DNA of 64,000 bases from Embiotoca jacksoni (taxonomy: Eukaryota > Chordata > Actinopteri > Embiotocidae): contig JAKOON010000052.1 of the NCBI GenBank assembly GCA_022577435.1, positions 2,255,097 to 2,319,096 on the forward strand. Reading direction: 5' to 3'. Of the stretch, positions 36,598-47,957 are shown piece after piece. The stretch's first letter is position 1, and each line of letters begins with the position of its first letter. Position numbers and translations under genes: made by a program. A model generated the notes under the pieces. The model did not search any database. It saw nothing but the letters and a program-made list of their open reading frames with translations, and was not told the DNA's origin.

Positions 36598-37462
36598 CAT
36601 ACCTACCTGAGGAGCCCACTTTTAGAGGTTCCCTCTTATGAAGCCTCAGAGTTGTGTTGGGGAGTTGGTTGCGTAGATGGATGCGTGAAACAAATCGGAT
36701 GAATGTGAAGTAGCAGTGACCTTTGACCTCCAAAATCGAATCAGTTCATCCTTAAGCCCAAGTGAACGTTTGTGCCAAATTTGACGTAACTCCAACGAGA
36801 CATTCTTCTATGACACAACTATGAGAACCGGATGGACAGACGGACCAAAAACACGATGCCTCTGACTGCTGGTTAAAATGACACCACAGGCTGTTCCTCT
36901 GTGGATTACAGTTTATGTTCTCAAGGTCAGGGAGACACAATGTAACTTTGAAAAGTCCCGGTTTAGTCTGATGATCAGATTTTGGGTCTGATGAGACTGA
37001 TAAAAACTCATCGGAGGGTGAAACAGGAGTTGATTTTTGCATGATGAGCTGGTGTGTGCGTTCTTCCTGGAGTTATTCACAGAGACGGATGCTTTGTGGT
37101 TTAGTTCACGTCATTGTTTCACTTCCTCTCTATCTCTGTCTTCATCTCTCTCCCACTCTGTCTTTCTCGCCGTGTAAACACAACTGATACGTTTGCATTT
37201 CGATCAAGAAGTTTAGAGTTCGGTCGACGAGGCCAAAGAAGAAAAACAACAGCAATAAGAACATCATCTTCCTCACCAGGTCTTCTTTCTATTGTGGCCT
37301 CTTCTTCACCTTCTCTACTTCCTCCACCCACCGATCTCACACTCTCCACGTCACTGGCGTCACATCGATGCAACGAGCTGCAGAGGAATCAGCGCTGAAG
37401 ACGAAAAGCTGGAGCTGAGGAAGAGATAGAAGAGGAGGAGGAGGGAGAAACCGAAAACCGCC

Positions 37463-39281
37463 ATGATTCACTCCAGTAAGTACCCGTGTTCATAAATGGG
37501 GTCCGAGGACAGAGATTTTGAGACGAGGGTGATGAGTTGAAACAAAACTTTCTTCTTTTCAAAACTGTGGCGGGACAAAAGCAGCATTCGAAGAATCGAC
37601 CAAAACCAAAAGAAATGTGTGTAAAATGTGACGATTAGACGCCAGCATGAAGCCGAATCTGGGAAAACGTCGGCGTATGTAAGAAACGACAGAAGATCAT
37701 CTTCTCTTCGTTCTTCCTGGCGTAGCTTCAAAAGTTACAAACATCTGAAGGTTTTTACATTTGTTGAACCTGAACTCTGCAGCAGTGCGTTGGTGGTTTG
37801 GCCTCAGACGTCGGTTCATCGTGTGACCAAACAAAACAATCACTCAACTGCGGTTCTTTCTACATTTTTAACGCCACGTTGATGCCGACCGTGCGGATAA
37901 CGTGGAAGTAGAGTTTGAAAGCTGCAGAGAGGCCGACGCACCTGTGCACAAAGCAACACCTCTGATCTGCTGAGTACCGAGAAACGTTTGGCAGCTAGGT
38001 TTCAGTTCTGTTTCTCTCATTGGCACAAAGGTTCAGTTACCCAGAGAGGAAAATAAACTCAGACTCAGTCGAAAGTCGCCGTTTTTGTAGTAAAGCAACA
38101 CGTCGCAATGACACGCTCATATTTGCTAATTAGCACTAATGCACAGATGGGAACGTCATTCGTTTTGCAGACATTTGGTCATAAACCAAAGTATTGAACA
38201 AATTGTAATTTTGACCTCATGGTGGCGCTGAAGGAAAAGTCTGAGGGTCATCAAAGTTGTTATGGTTCATCTTGAGGGGAACATGAATGGATGAGCTACG
38301 ATTGTGTTGTCGAGGGTGAGAAACTCACCTGCTTTCGACGCGCTGCGTTCCAGGTGTCGTCTCTTGACAAACATGAGGAGGCGTGATGTCATGTTGGAGG
38401 ACCCCGTTACCATGGCACCACAATTCAGGTGATTTGTTGTTCTCTGGGTTTCAAAAGACGCCGAAACAGACAGGACACTGAAACATACTGACAAAGAGGG
38501 AAGAAGAAGAGCACAGACTAAATACAGCAGGGAGGGAAGGACAACGAGGGACAGGTGAAACTAATCAGGGGACGGGGACAACAATCATACAAAGGACAGG
38601 ATACAAGAGGTGAGTCATTTCAAAATCAAACTTGAAGACTACGAAGTGGAAAAGAAGTCTGAACCAGAACCAGAACCTCAGAAGGTCCCAGTGGAACTCT
38701 GTGTTGACAGTCTGACTCTGGGGGACGAATTCACGGTGAGACAAAGAAAACCCACCTGGTGTCTCCTGATCTGACTTCTTCGGTCTTGAACAATGAAGCT
38801 CCGCCCCTCTTGAAACGTGAACGTCACTCAGAAACACCTCACCCGGCTCATCGCTTCATCGCCGTAGACTTTCTGAAGAATTTTAAGGGTTTCTGTTGAA
38901 CATTTACAGAGTTTGAGACCAAATCTGACATCGTCTGTGATCTTTGGACCCTCAGGAACCACTGCTTTATAAACAGCTATGATTCTGTAGTGGAAATCAC
39001 TGCATTGGCTCAGAAACACTTGGCTGTAAGTGTCACAAATGTTCACGTAACAGCGTGTGGAACTCAGTGATGATGTCGCACAGATGTTGCTCTGCAGAAA
39101 CATCACAGAAAGTGTGTTAATGGGATGTCGGTTCGCCACAAACCACCAGAAGAGTTCATCATTACCGTCAAAAGGATCGCATGCGCTGAGCATGATGGGA
39201 TACCGAACAGTCACCTTTAAGTCACATGGTGGTCGTCGCTTTGCAGACGTGTTCTTTTCTCTGAAACGCTCTGAACTCCCA

Positions 39282-39319
<38 letters not shown>

Positions 39320-39333
39320 ACACAAACACACAC

Positions 39334-39380
<47 letters not shown>

Positions 39381-39393
39381 ACACAAACACACA

Positions 39394-39448
<55 letters not shown>

Positions 39449-39451
39449 ACA

Positions 39452-39530
<79 letters not shown>

Positions 39531-39619
39531 GTCTGTTCATTCGCCCACAGAAAAACACACACAGCAATGCTGAGAAAATTACACACACACACACACACAA
39601 ACGCTGAGAAAATGGCCCC

Positions 39620-39706
<87 letters not shown>

Positions 39707-42700
39707 GTCTGTTCATTCGCCCACAGAAACGCACACACGGACCTACAGAGGTTCGTTCTGCAGAAAAGGAAACTACACTTCCTGACAAAGACCTCCTACT
39801 CAAAACCACAGAGACACAGTAAGAGCAAGTTTAACCAACAGAGACAAATTGTGATTATAACAGAGATCAAACTGCTCAGAAAAGTTATTCTCATTAAATA
39901 ACTTTTGGATGGAGAAGCCTGACTCTGTCGCAGGTATATATATATAAAAAAAAAAAAACACCTTTAAAGTGCACGAACTAACTTTCCTAGAGAACACGTC
40001 CTGACATCAGACATGAAGCCCGAAGTGTTGAACTGGTCCTTTAAATAATAAACCACTGCTTAACGAGTGAATCTGGAGGACAGCCTGCTTTACTCCACTG
40101 GAGGACAAACTGTCAGGGCTGCAGCTCCAGTGTTTACACCTCGGACTGAATATTAAAGTATTCGTAGCTTCCGGGACTGAAAAATGAGGCGGAAGTGTCA
40201 TAAACTGCAATACCACCGAGTGCCAACAGGTGCTGACTTGATAAAAGCTTCTTAGACTCCTAAATAACTTCTCTCGTGTAATAATAATTTAAAAAAAAAT
40301 TCACATCAGTTTTCTGGGCGTTAGAAATTTGTGCTTTTTGGGGAGGGGAGGGGGGGCGTGTCTGTTTGATTGACAGGCCTGTGGTGCAGTTAAGTTACAG
40401 CTATAAGTGGGCGGGGCGGTCACTTCTGGCTCCAAACCGCCCCAAACGAGCAAGATGACGCCGGCTAAAATCCAAATGTACGGCCTTCATGACGGACGTT
40501 CACCAAACCAGCGACGACGTCACTGCCGGTTGCTCCTCGGTGTTCACGCACTTTTACGGTAACTTCACTCTTCCTTGTCTCCTCCTCCAGATCACTCCAT
40601 CCACTCCACCTGCTGCTGCTGCTGCTGCGCCGTCCAGACCAGGTACAGTACCGCAGGTTCTCGTACCCGCGAGTGCACCGAAATATAAAAAGGATTATCA
40701 GTAACTTGAATATTTGGTTGATTTCAGGGAGATCAGCACGCGCATGGAGCTGGAAGGCTCGCGCTCGCTATGTTTCCAGGGCAGACGGTACCCGGGACGC
40801 GCCTGCCGGGTAGGACCGAGTGTGCGTCGGCGCGTCGACGTGCTCTTCGTTGCCGCGTGTTAATGTCTTCTGTCCGCGTCAGGTCGACAGGTCGAGGAAG
40901 AAGCTGCCCCTCCCTCCTCCCGAGGGCGAGGACGGAGAAGACGGGGGGCTGCTGAACGTCGTGGCCATGTACGACTTCACCGCCAAGGAGGACACCGACC
41001 TCACGCTCAAACAGGTACGCGCACGCACGAAAGACACGCACGCAGCGAGCAGCGCAGGTGTGTTGATGCGTTGTGTTGCGTCCACTAGGGGGAGGACTAC
41101 ATCATCCTGCACAAGCAGGACCAGCTGTGGTGGAGGGCGCAGGACAAACACGGGTACGTTGAGCTAAGACCGGACAAATCCTTCCAGCGGACGCCGTTTG
41201 GACTTGGAGCAAATATTAGGAACCAAAGCGCAGAAATCACCTGATTATGAATTGTTTTTCCTTCTATTGTGTTTCTATCAGGAACAAAGGCTTCATCCCC
41301 AGTAACTATGTGACAGAGAAAAATAGAATCGAGGCGAACTCGTGAGTCTTTTATCCTTTTTGACATTTTTTTTTTTAAATGTTGTAACATAGGAATTATA
41401 AAAACTATTATTTTTGTTTCCGTTTGCTTGGAGGTGGTACTGCAAGAACATCACCAGGACTGAAGCCGAGCAGCTGCTGAGACAGGAGGTATGGACCTGT
41501 CTGTCTGCCTCAATATTTACATTTAAACCCGTCTACATCTGAAAGAAACAGTGATAAACACTTTTTTATATTTGCTTTAAGTAGATCTGTAACAATTATT
41601 TCACTATTTGTATAATTGTGTACATGCCTCAGTTATTTTTCTGTGAAAAATGAGAAACTATTTCAACGGAATATCTTACGGTGTCGGGATAAAATCAGCA
41701 AAAATAATGACGTCACTTTGGGCTTTTTGGAAACGTGTGATTTTTCATCACTATTGAACTGATCATTGATTATTGAAAGAACGACTCTGTTTCCTGTTGT
41801 GCTCCAGGACAAAGAGGGTGGTTTCGTGGTGCGGGAGTCCAGTCAGCAGGGAGTGTACACCGTCTCCGTTTACACCAAGACGTTGGGGTAAATCACCACA
41901 TGCAGCCTGGAGGTTCAGAAAAAGACACAACAGACAGTAAAAATACATCAACTGCTCACCTGGAAACTCTCCTCTTTGTGTTTTGTGCAGCACCAACGGA
42001 GATATTCGGCATTACCAGATCAAAATAAGCGACGCCGGGGAATTCTTCCTGGCTGAAAAACACACCTTCAGCTCCATCCCTGACGTCATACACTACCACG
42101 AGCACAACGCAGCAGGTGCGTGAACACGTCGTCCGCGTCCGCAACAACAACAGCGCCGCGTGTGACGCTTCATTTCACGTCCTCCTGTAGGTCTGGTGAC
42201 CCGGTTGCGGTACGCAGTCGGACCGATGGGAAGGTGTGTCCCCGCCACAGCAGGATTCAGCTCGGGTAAATAAACAAAACACCTTCATTTCATCCAAATC
42301 GACATCCAAAACAAATGTCTTGAAGTTTAAACTGTAGAATATAATACATGATGGTGTCGTTGGCTAAATTCCTGCCTTCTTATTAGTTTTCTACGAGTCC
42401 ATCTGAAAATAGACCCGTCATTAAAAGACACTTTTCACTTAAAGACACTTCATATGCGGACGATATCTCTCTTTATATTTCAGCTCCTTTTTCTTTAAGT
42501 CCTCAGAAACTTCCAGTTTTAAATGACATTTTTACCTTCAGAAATAATTCATTTAAGATCTTTATAATGGCAAAAACAACCTGTCATTAAAAGCTTCAGG
42601 AGGTCCTGACAGCGTCAAGCAAGTTTCAAGTCACGATATTGAATGCGTAGTAAATGATGCTTAAAGAAACCTTTAGACGGATCTCTCTCTTTCTCCATTT

Positions 42701-45700
42701 ACTCTACACCTCCTTTCCTTCTCCTCCCTCTGTTCTTCCTCTTCTTGTCTCCGTCCTCCAGAAAAGTGGGAGATCAACCCCGGTGAGCTGACCTTCATGA
42801 AGGAGCTGGGCAGCGGCCAGTTCGGTGTGGTGAGGCTCGGCAAGTGGAGGGCTCAGCAACGAGTGGCCATCAAGGCCATCAGGGAGGGGGCCATGTACGA
42901 GGAGGACTTCATCGAGGAGGCCAAGGTCATGATGTAAGGACGGAGGGAGGCTGAAGGAGAGGACAGGTGAGGGAGCAGAGAAAGACCTCCTTCTAACCAC
43001 CGTGTGCTTGCCGTCTCTCCAGGAGGTTGTGCCACCTGAAGCTGGTGCAGCTGTACGGCGTTTGCTTGCAGCAGCGCCCCCTTCTGATCGTGGCCGAGTT
43101 CATGGAGAACGGCTGCCTGCTGAACTTCCTGCGGCAGAGGGGCGGAGCTCTGACGGAGGCGTGGCTTCTGTCCATGTGTCAGGACGTCTGCGAGGGGATG
43201 GAGTACCTGGAGGGTCACAGCTTCATCCACAGAGACCTGGTGAGACGCCAGAACATCTGTTATCTCCAGGCAACACAAAGTGACCTGCTTCTTCCTGTTT
43301 CCTGTAATCCACAACTTAAAAGTTTGATGACCCACCACCTTGACAGCTGAATTCAGCTTAAACCAACATAAATAATAGTTTGAATTTAACAGCGTAGAAA
43401 AATGTAACACCAGATAAAGTAGTGCGGCGAGAAGCTAACCGGCCGAGCTCAAACTGCAGCGTTTGATTTGATGTGGTAAAGTGTCTTTACATGTTCAAAT
43501 GAATATATTTAAAGATAAAACTTAGTCCAGTAGTTGAGTAAATATATTTTAAAACCGTATCAACCAAGTGAAAATAGTTCATCTTTCTCTTCTGGATATT
43601 TCCCTCTTGTCCAGGCAGCCAGGAACTGTCTGGTTAACGAGCACAACGTGGTGAAGGTCTGCGACTTCGGAATGACCAGGTAGGCCTACGACTGGCAGGT
43701 GGTTAGCGTAGCTTAGCATAACGACTGGAAACAAACTAGAATTTGCTACCTCAGCAATTTTCTAAATAACACCATCTATGCTGTGTAACTTCTACAAAAA
43801 TCACCTGTACGGATTTCGTTTGTGTTTCCAGATACGTTCTTGACAACCAGTACACCAGTTCCAGCGGTGCCAAGTTCCCAGTGAAGTGGTCTCCACCTGA
43901 AGTTCTCCACTACAGTAAATACAGCAGCAAGTCGGACGTCTGGTCCTTCGGTGAGGAACCACGGACTGTGTTTATGTCCTACGTCCTCACACGTCTTTCG
44001 TGCGAGTGTTTTAAAAGTGAAGCGCCCTCTAGCGGTCGCATTAATAACGACGACGCGGTGTCTCGGAGAAGGTGCGCAGTTTGTCCTTGTCAGGGAGAGG
44101 AGGGTTCAATTTCAACGGCTGCTTGCTTTTCCATTTTAAAGCCGCATCTACCGTTGCTATGACGATGGCGGTTGCAGAGCTTAAAGGGAGTCGTAGCTAT
44201 AACGCACAACAGGTTTCAAGTGATCATTTGAATTTAAACCATCATCTTCCCTTAATCAGGTTTTTTTCTTTATGTGTTTAAAAGAAACCAAGAGCGCCAA
44301 TTCTCACAAAAACCTCCCGTGGGTCGTGTTTGCGGGTCGGATCAGTTCATCTACGTGGTCGTCTGGGTTGGAGGACCTGGTGACTCCGTCAGAAACAGAA
44401 ATACTTGTACCAGAAGTCCACATAGCAGTGAGGGTACTGGGTTTGACCAATGCAGTAGACGAGAAGCAAACAAAAACTCACCAACAGCTGGACGTACAGC
44501 AGCTGAGAGATCGTTTTAAAACGTTCAAATCTTTTGCTTATTACTCCGGTTAAATCTAAATCTAACCTCCCGGTAGTGTTGACATTCATGACGTGTACGT
44601 GTTGACGTGCAGGCGTGGTGATGTGGGAGATCTACTCGGAGGGCCGGATTCCGTTCGAAAACCGCTCCAACCAGGAAGTAGTCAACGACATCACGAGGGG
44701 GATCCGGCTGTACCGACCGCACCGCGCCTCACAACCGCTCTACGCCATCATGTACCGCTGCTGGCACGAGGTACCCAACCGCTCATTCACTCATTTATTC
44801 ATTCACTCATTCATTCACTCACTCATTCACTCACTCATTCATTTATTCATTCACTCATTCATTCATTCATTCACTCATTCACTCATTCATTCACTCATTC
44901 ATTCATTCATTCACTCATTCACTCATTCATTCACTCACTCACTCATTCACTCATTCATTTATTCATTCACTCATTCATTCATTCACTCATTCATTCACTC
45001 ATTCACTCATTCACTCACTCATTCATTCACCCATTCATTTACTCATTCATTCACTCATTCATTCACTCATTCACTCATTCATTCACTCATTCACTCATTC
45101 ACTCACTCATTCATTCACTCATTCATTCACTCACTCATTCATTCATTCACTCATTCATTCACTCATTCACTCATTCATTCACTCACTCACTCATTCACTC
45201 ATTCATTCACTCATTCATTCACTCATTCACTCACTCACTCATTCACTCACTCATTCATTCACCCATTCATTTATTCATTCATTCACTCATTCACTCATTC
45301 ATTCACTCATTCACTCACTCATTCATTCACTCATTCACTCACTCATTCATTCACTCACTCAGTGAGCAATTGTAGACTTTAGACCACAGAAAATTCAATC
45401 ATTTTTATATCAGACAAATAAAATGTCAAATATAGGTTAAAACAAAATTGAAATGCTTTCCTCTGTTTCTGAACACACTTTGAAGAAGACTACAAAGTGT
45501 GGCTGAAAGTATCAGAAACACTTGGAAGTAAATGAATCTTGTGATGTGAATTTTCTAGGTTTACTTCACCCATTTAATTAAATGTTTCTTTGAATGCAGC
45601 ATGTTCCTGGTCGATCACACCTTTTTATTAACCACTGCATCACATCCTCGTCCTTCTCTTCTTCCTCCTTTTCCCCTCAACCTCTTCTGTGCTTCTACTT

Positions 45701-45795
45701 CCTCTTCTTCGGTGGTGGTGAAGAAGCCTCACGGTCGTCCGTCGTTCTCCGAGCTCCTGGAGGAAATCAGAAAACTGGCAGAAAATCCAGATTAA
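37463..45795 (+). CDS. txk: Tyrosine-protein kinase TXK
   Basis: Fifteen or sixteen exons on the plus strand: 37463-37475, 40591-40642, 40728-40787, 40891-41014, 41089-41153, 41282-41341, 41434-41488, 41808-41887, 41991-42115, 42191-42265, 42762-42933, 43023-43239, 43615-43679, 43832-43950, 44613-44770, 45724-45795. All junctions keep frame; 1512 nt, 503 residues (human TXK 527). There is no PH domain. As in TXK, the N-terminus carries a cysteine string (MIHSNHSIHSTCCCCCCAVQ), the palmitoylation site that replaces the PH domain. Next come a proline motif (KKLPLPPP), SH3 (VVAMYDFTAKED...WWRAQDKHG), SH2 (GFVVRESSQQGVYTVSVYTK) and kinase (GSGQFG, VAIKAI, HRDLAARN, CDFGMTRY, activation Tyr in DNQYTSSSG). 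The hinge reads LLIVAEFMENGCLLNFL: the usual gatekeeper Thr is Ala here, while the covalent-inhibitor Cys is present. It is a T-cell-type signalling kinase. Confidence 0.93.
39285..39702. repeat. Long CA microsatellites with an internal duplication
   Basis: Two CA arrays (about 39285-39529 and 39620-39702) in txk intron 1. Each is followed by CCTGTCTGTTCATTCGCCCA, and GCTGAGAAAAT also occurs twice, so a segment with both was tandemly duplicated. Confidence 0.9.
40130..40480 (+). mobile_element. SINE/MITE-like dispersed repeat, copy 5
   Basis: TTCGTAGCTTCCGGGACTGAA, CTGCAATACCACCGAGTGCC, GGGGGGCGTGTCTGTTTGAT TGACAGGCC, TATAAGTGGGCGGGGC and CTCCAAACCGC. It lies in txk intron 1, ending about 110 bp before exon 2. 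Confidence 0.6.
44777..45362. repeat. (CATT/CACT)n tetranucleotide array in the last txk intron
   Basis: About 590 bp of ATTC/ACTC units starting a few bases after the donor at 44771. It gives spurious open frames of Ile-His-Ser-Phe-Thr repeats. Confidence 0.95.
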
Positions 45796-47957
45796 CTCAC
45801 GTTGCATCTCCAAACAGTTTTTTTTTTTTTTTACTGTTGTGATGAATGTACACATTCTGTATGTAGTCATTGTAAATACATATTTTTTCATTAAAAACGT
45901 TTTTCTTCAATGATGTGATGCTTCAAATGATCTTGTAATTTATTTTTTCCACCACAGAAATGTGTCTGTTTGTAATGTGTAGTGCCGCCCGAGGGCTCGA
46001 AGATCACGGCCATCCCATATTGATTTCCAGTGTTGTTCCTTGTGTACAGTGATTTCGCAGAGTGGTGAACTCCTCCCCATCTTTACTGCTGAGAGACTCT
46101 GGGCTGCTTTCTTTTTTTTTTTTATACCCAATCATGTAATATAAACATTTTGGTGGTGGATCACGTGCCTAAAATAAAGATTACAACAAGGCAGCAGAGG
46201 GAAAATTACACAATGCAGCAAAGGTGATACGAGGTGGAGGCCGAGAGCTTCGGTTCGTGTTGCCTCTCCATGTTCAGCTGTTCATGAAAATACACTCATA
46301 TAGGCTATTTTTGTTGGCGAGAAAGTTTTTTTTTATCAAATAAATGAAATTTGGGATTTTTTTTTTTTTTTTTAATGAATGTATCAAGTTAGAACAACTA
46401 GTCCAATTAACCGAGTCGGCATCAGATAAACAAACGAGAAACGCATACAAAATTTACAAAAATGCCTAATACTGCATATGCACTCTGGTGTTTAATGGTC
46501 ATATTAACAAATTAAATAGGTTAGTTCTTATTCCTTACACATTTTCATTACAGCAGCAAATTAACATGGCTAATTTTACATTACATTGTGCTGCAATATT
46601 GCAATTCATGATTTAAATAAATGAAAAAGGAGCTTTCAGTTTGTTGATTTGGTGTTGGGACTCATCTTTTAGCTCAAAATAATAATCTGCACGCTAAAAG
46701 TTTAACAAACAACCGGAAGTTAATTAAAGTGTCATAAACACATTTACAATACACATAATTTTTGAATTCGTGTCAGTGTAATTTAAAATTCTAAAGATGA
46801 CATTGTCACTAATGTCCGTCGTAAATAAACGTTCATAAACCCGTTTAGAAATCGTCGAAAATAAAGACGCTTCAGAACCTGCCCGAGAATGATCAGGATT
46901 TTACGTTTTCTTCAGTCTTAAAGTTGTTCACTGATATTTTTCAGAATATTAAATGATACAAAGTTAAATAAGAAATGTTAATAGTTAATTCGGCTGAATT
47001 AAATTGACAAAATATTAAGAAATGTATGCTTAAATAGATAATAAATGTATCTACAGAAACCTCCCCTTAAAAACAACAGCCGGCGGGGGGCGTTACTATG
47101 GGAACGTGTTGGGTGACAGACGCAGAAGTCGGGTTGTCTTCTCCGGTAACCGCGACACGTTACACTCACACACACACACACACTCACACACAGAAGACGT
47201 TACTCCAGTGTTTACGGTGATACCGGGAGCTCACCGCGCAGATTAAAGCGATAACAGGAGATCCCTGTCAGGTCGGTGTGTTGTTGTTGTTGTTGTTGTT
47301 GTTGTTGTGCTGTTTCTGTAACTCAGAAGACTGTTTGTAATGTTTTTGAATCTCTGTTAAATTTCTAATAATGCAAACTACCATCCTGCAGCTCTTTAGA
47401 TACTCACAATGGATATTCCTGTATCAATAATAATGGCACAGAGGCCATTGACTACTTCTTATCACTTTATAGGCAATTTATGAAAGATAGTCACATTACA
47501 ATTTAAGATTATTGCATACTAAAGATATGAAATGTTTAATAAAGTAAATTCAACTACACAGCAGTGAAACGATTAGCTGACAACTTGTCAACTGACAGAA
47601 ACTTTTCAAAATGAGGATTTTCTCTTTAAATTATTTAAGTTTTAATGTAAATGTATTAACTTTGTTTTAATCATTTAGAGATTTAGAAGTTTGTTTGTCA
47701 AGATTTTTCCAGTCAATCAATTAATTGACAAAAATAATCAACACATTTTTTTTGGTTTTTGTTTTCATTTCTGTATTTTTTCCTTGTTTCACTTCTCTTT
47801 TTTTCTGTTAATTTTTGTTTATTTTCAGAAATTATGTTTCAGTTTTATTTACGTTGTACTTCTGTTTTTTGTTTGTCTTTGTTTACCTTCCAATTTGTAC
47901 ACAAATAGTTTGAGTAACATGAGATGCGTCTTCGTGTCCCTCTAGTTTAGGAGTGTG
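45796..47957. other. txk 3' flank and cdkl2 5' flank
   Basis: The left part holds candidate txk polyadenylation signals (ATTAAA at 45890, AATAAA at 46173). The block at about 45975-46090 (CCCGAGGGCTCGAAGATCAC, TGATTTCCAGTG) looks repeat-derived. The right part has a GC-rich stretch and a CA tract near 47100-47195. A possible non-coding cdkl2 exon ends at 47271 in CCCTGTCAG before GTCGGT, followed by a (TTG)n repeat at 47277-47307. No protein-coding gene recognised. Confidence 0.5.
45890..45895 (+). promoter_or_regulatory. Candidate polyadenylation signal of txk
   Basis: ATTAAA about 95 bases after the txk stop codon. A second candidate, AATAAA, is at 46173-46178. Confidence 0.4.

Noticed and set aside
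38828..39785. Cys-Val and Thr-His repeat open frames
   Set aside because: Translations of CA/GT microsatellites inside txk intron 1.
44593..45382. Frame joining a kinase fragment to His-Ser-Phe-Ile repeats
   Set aside because: The kinase exon ends at a donor at 44770. The remainder is the intronic tetranucleotide array.
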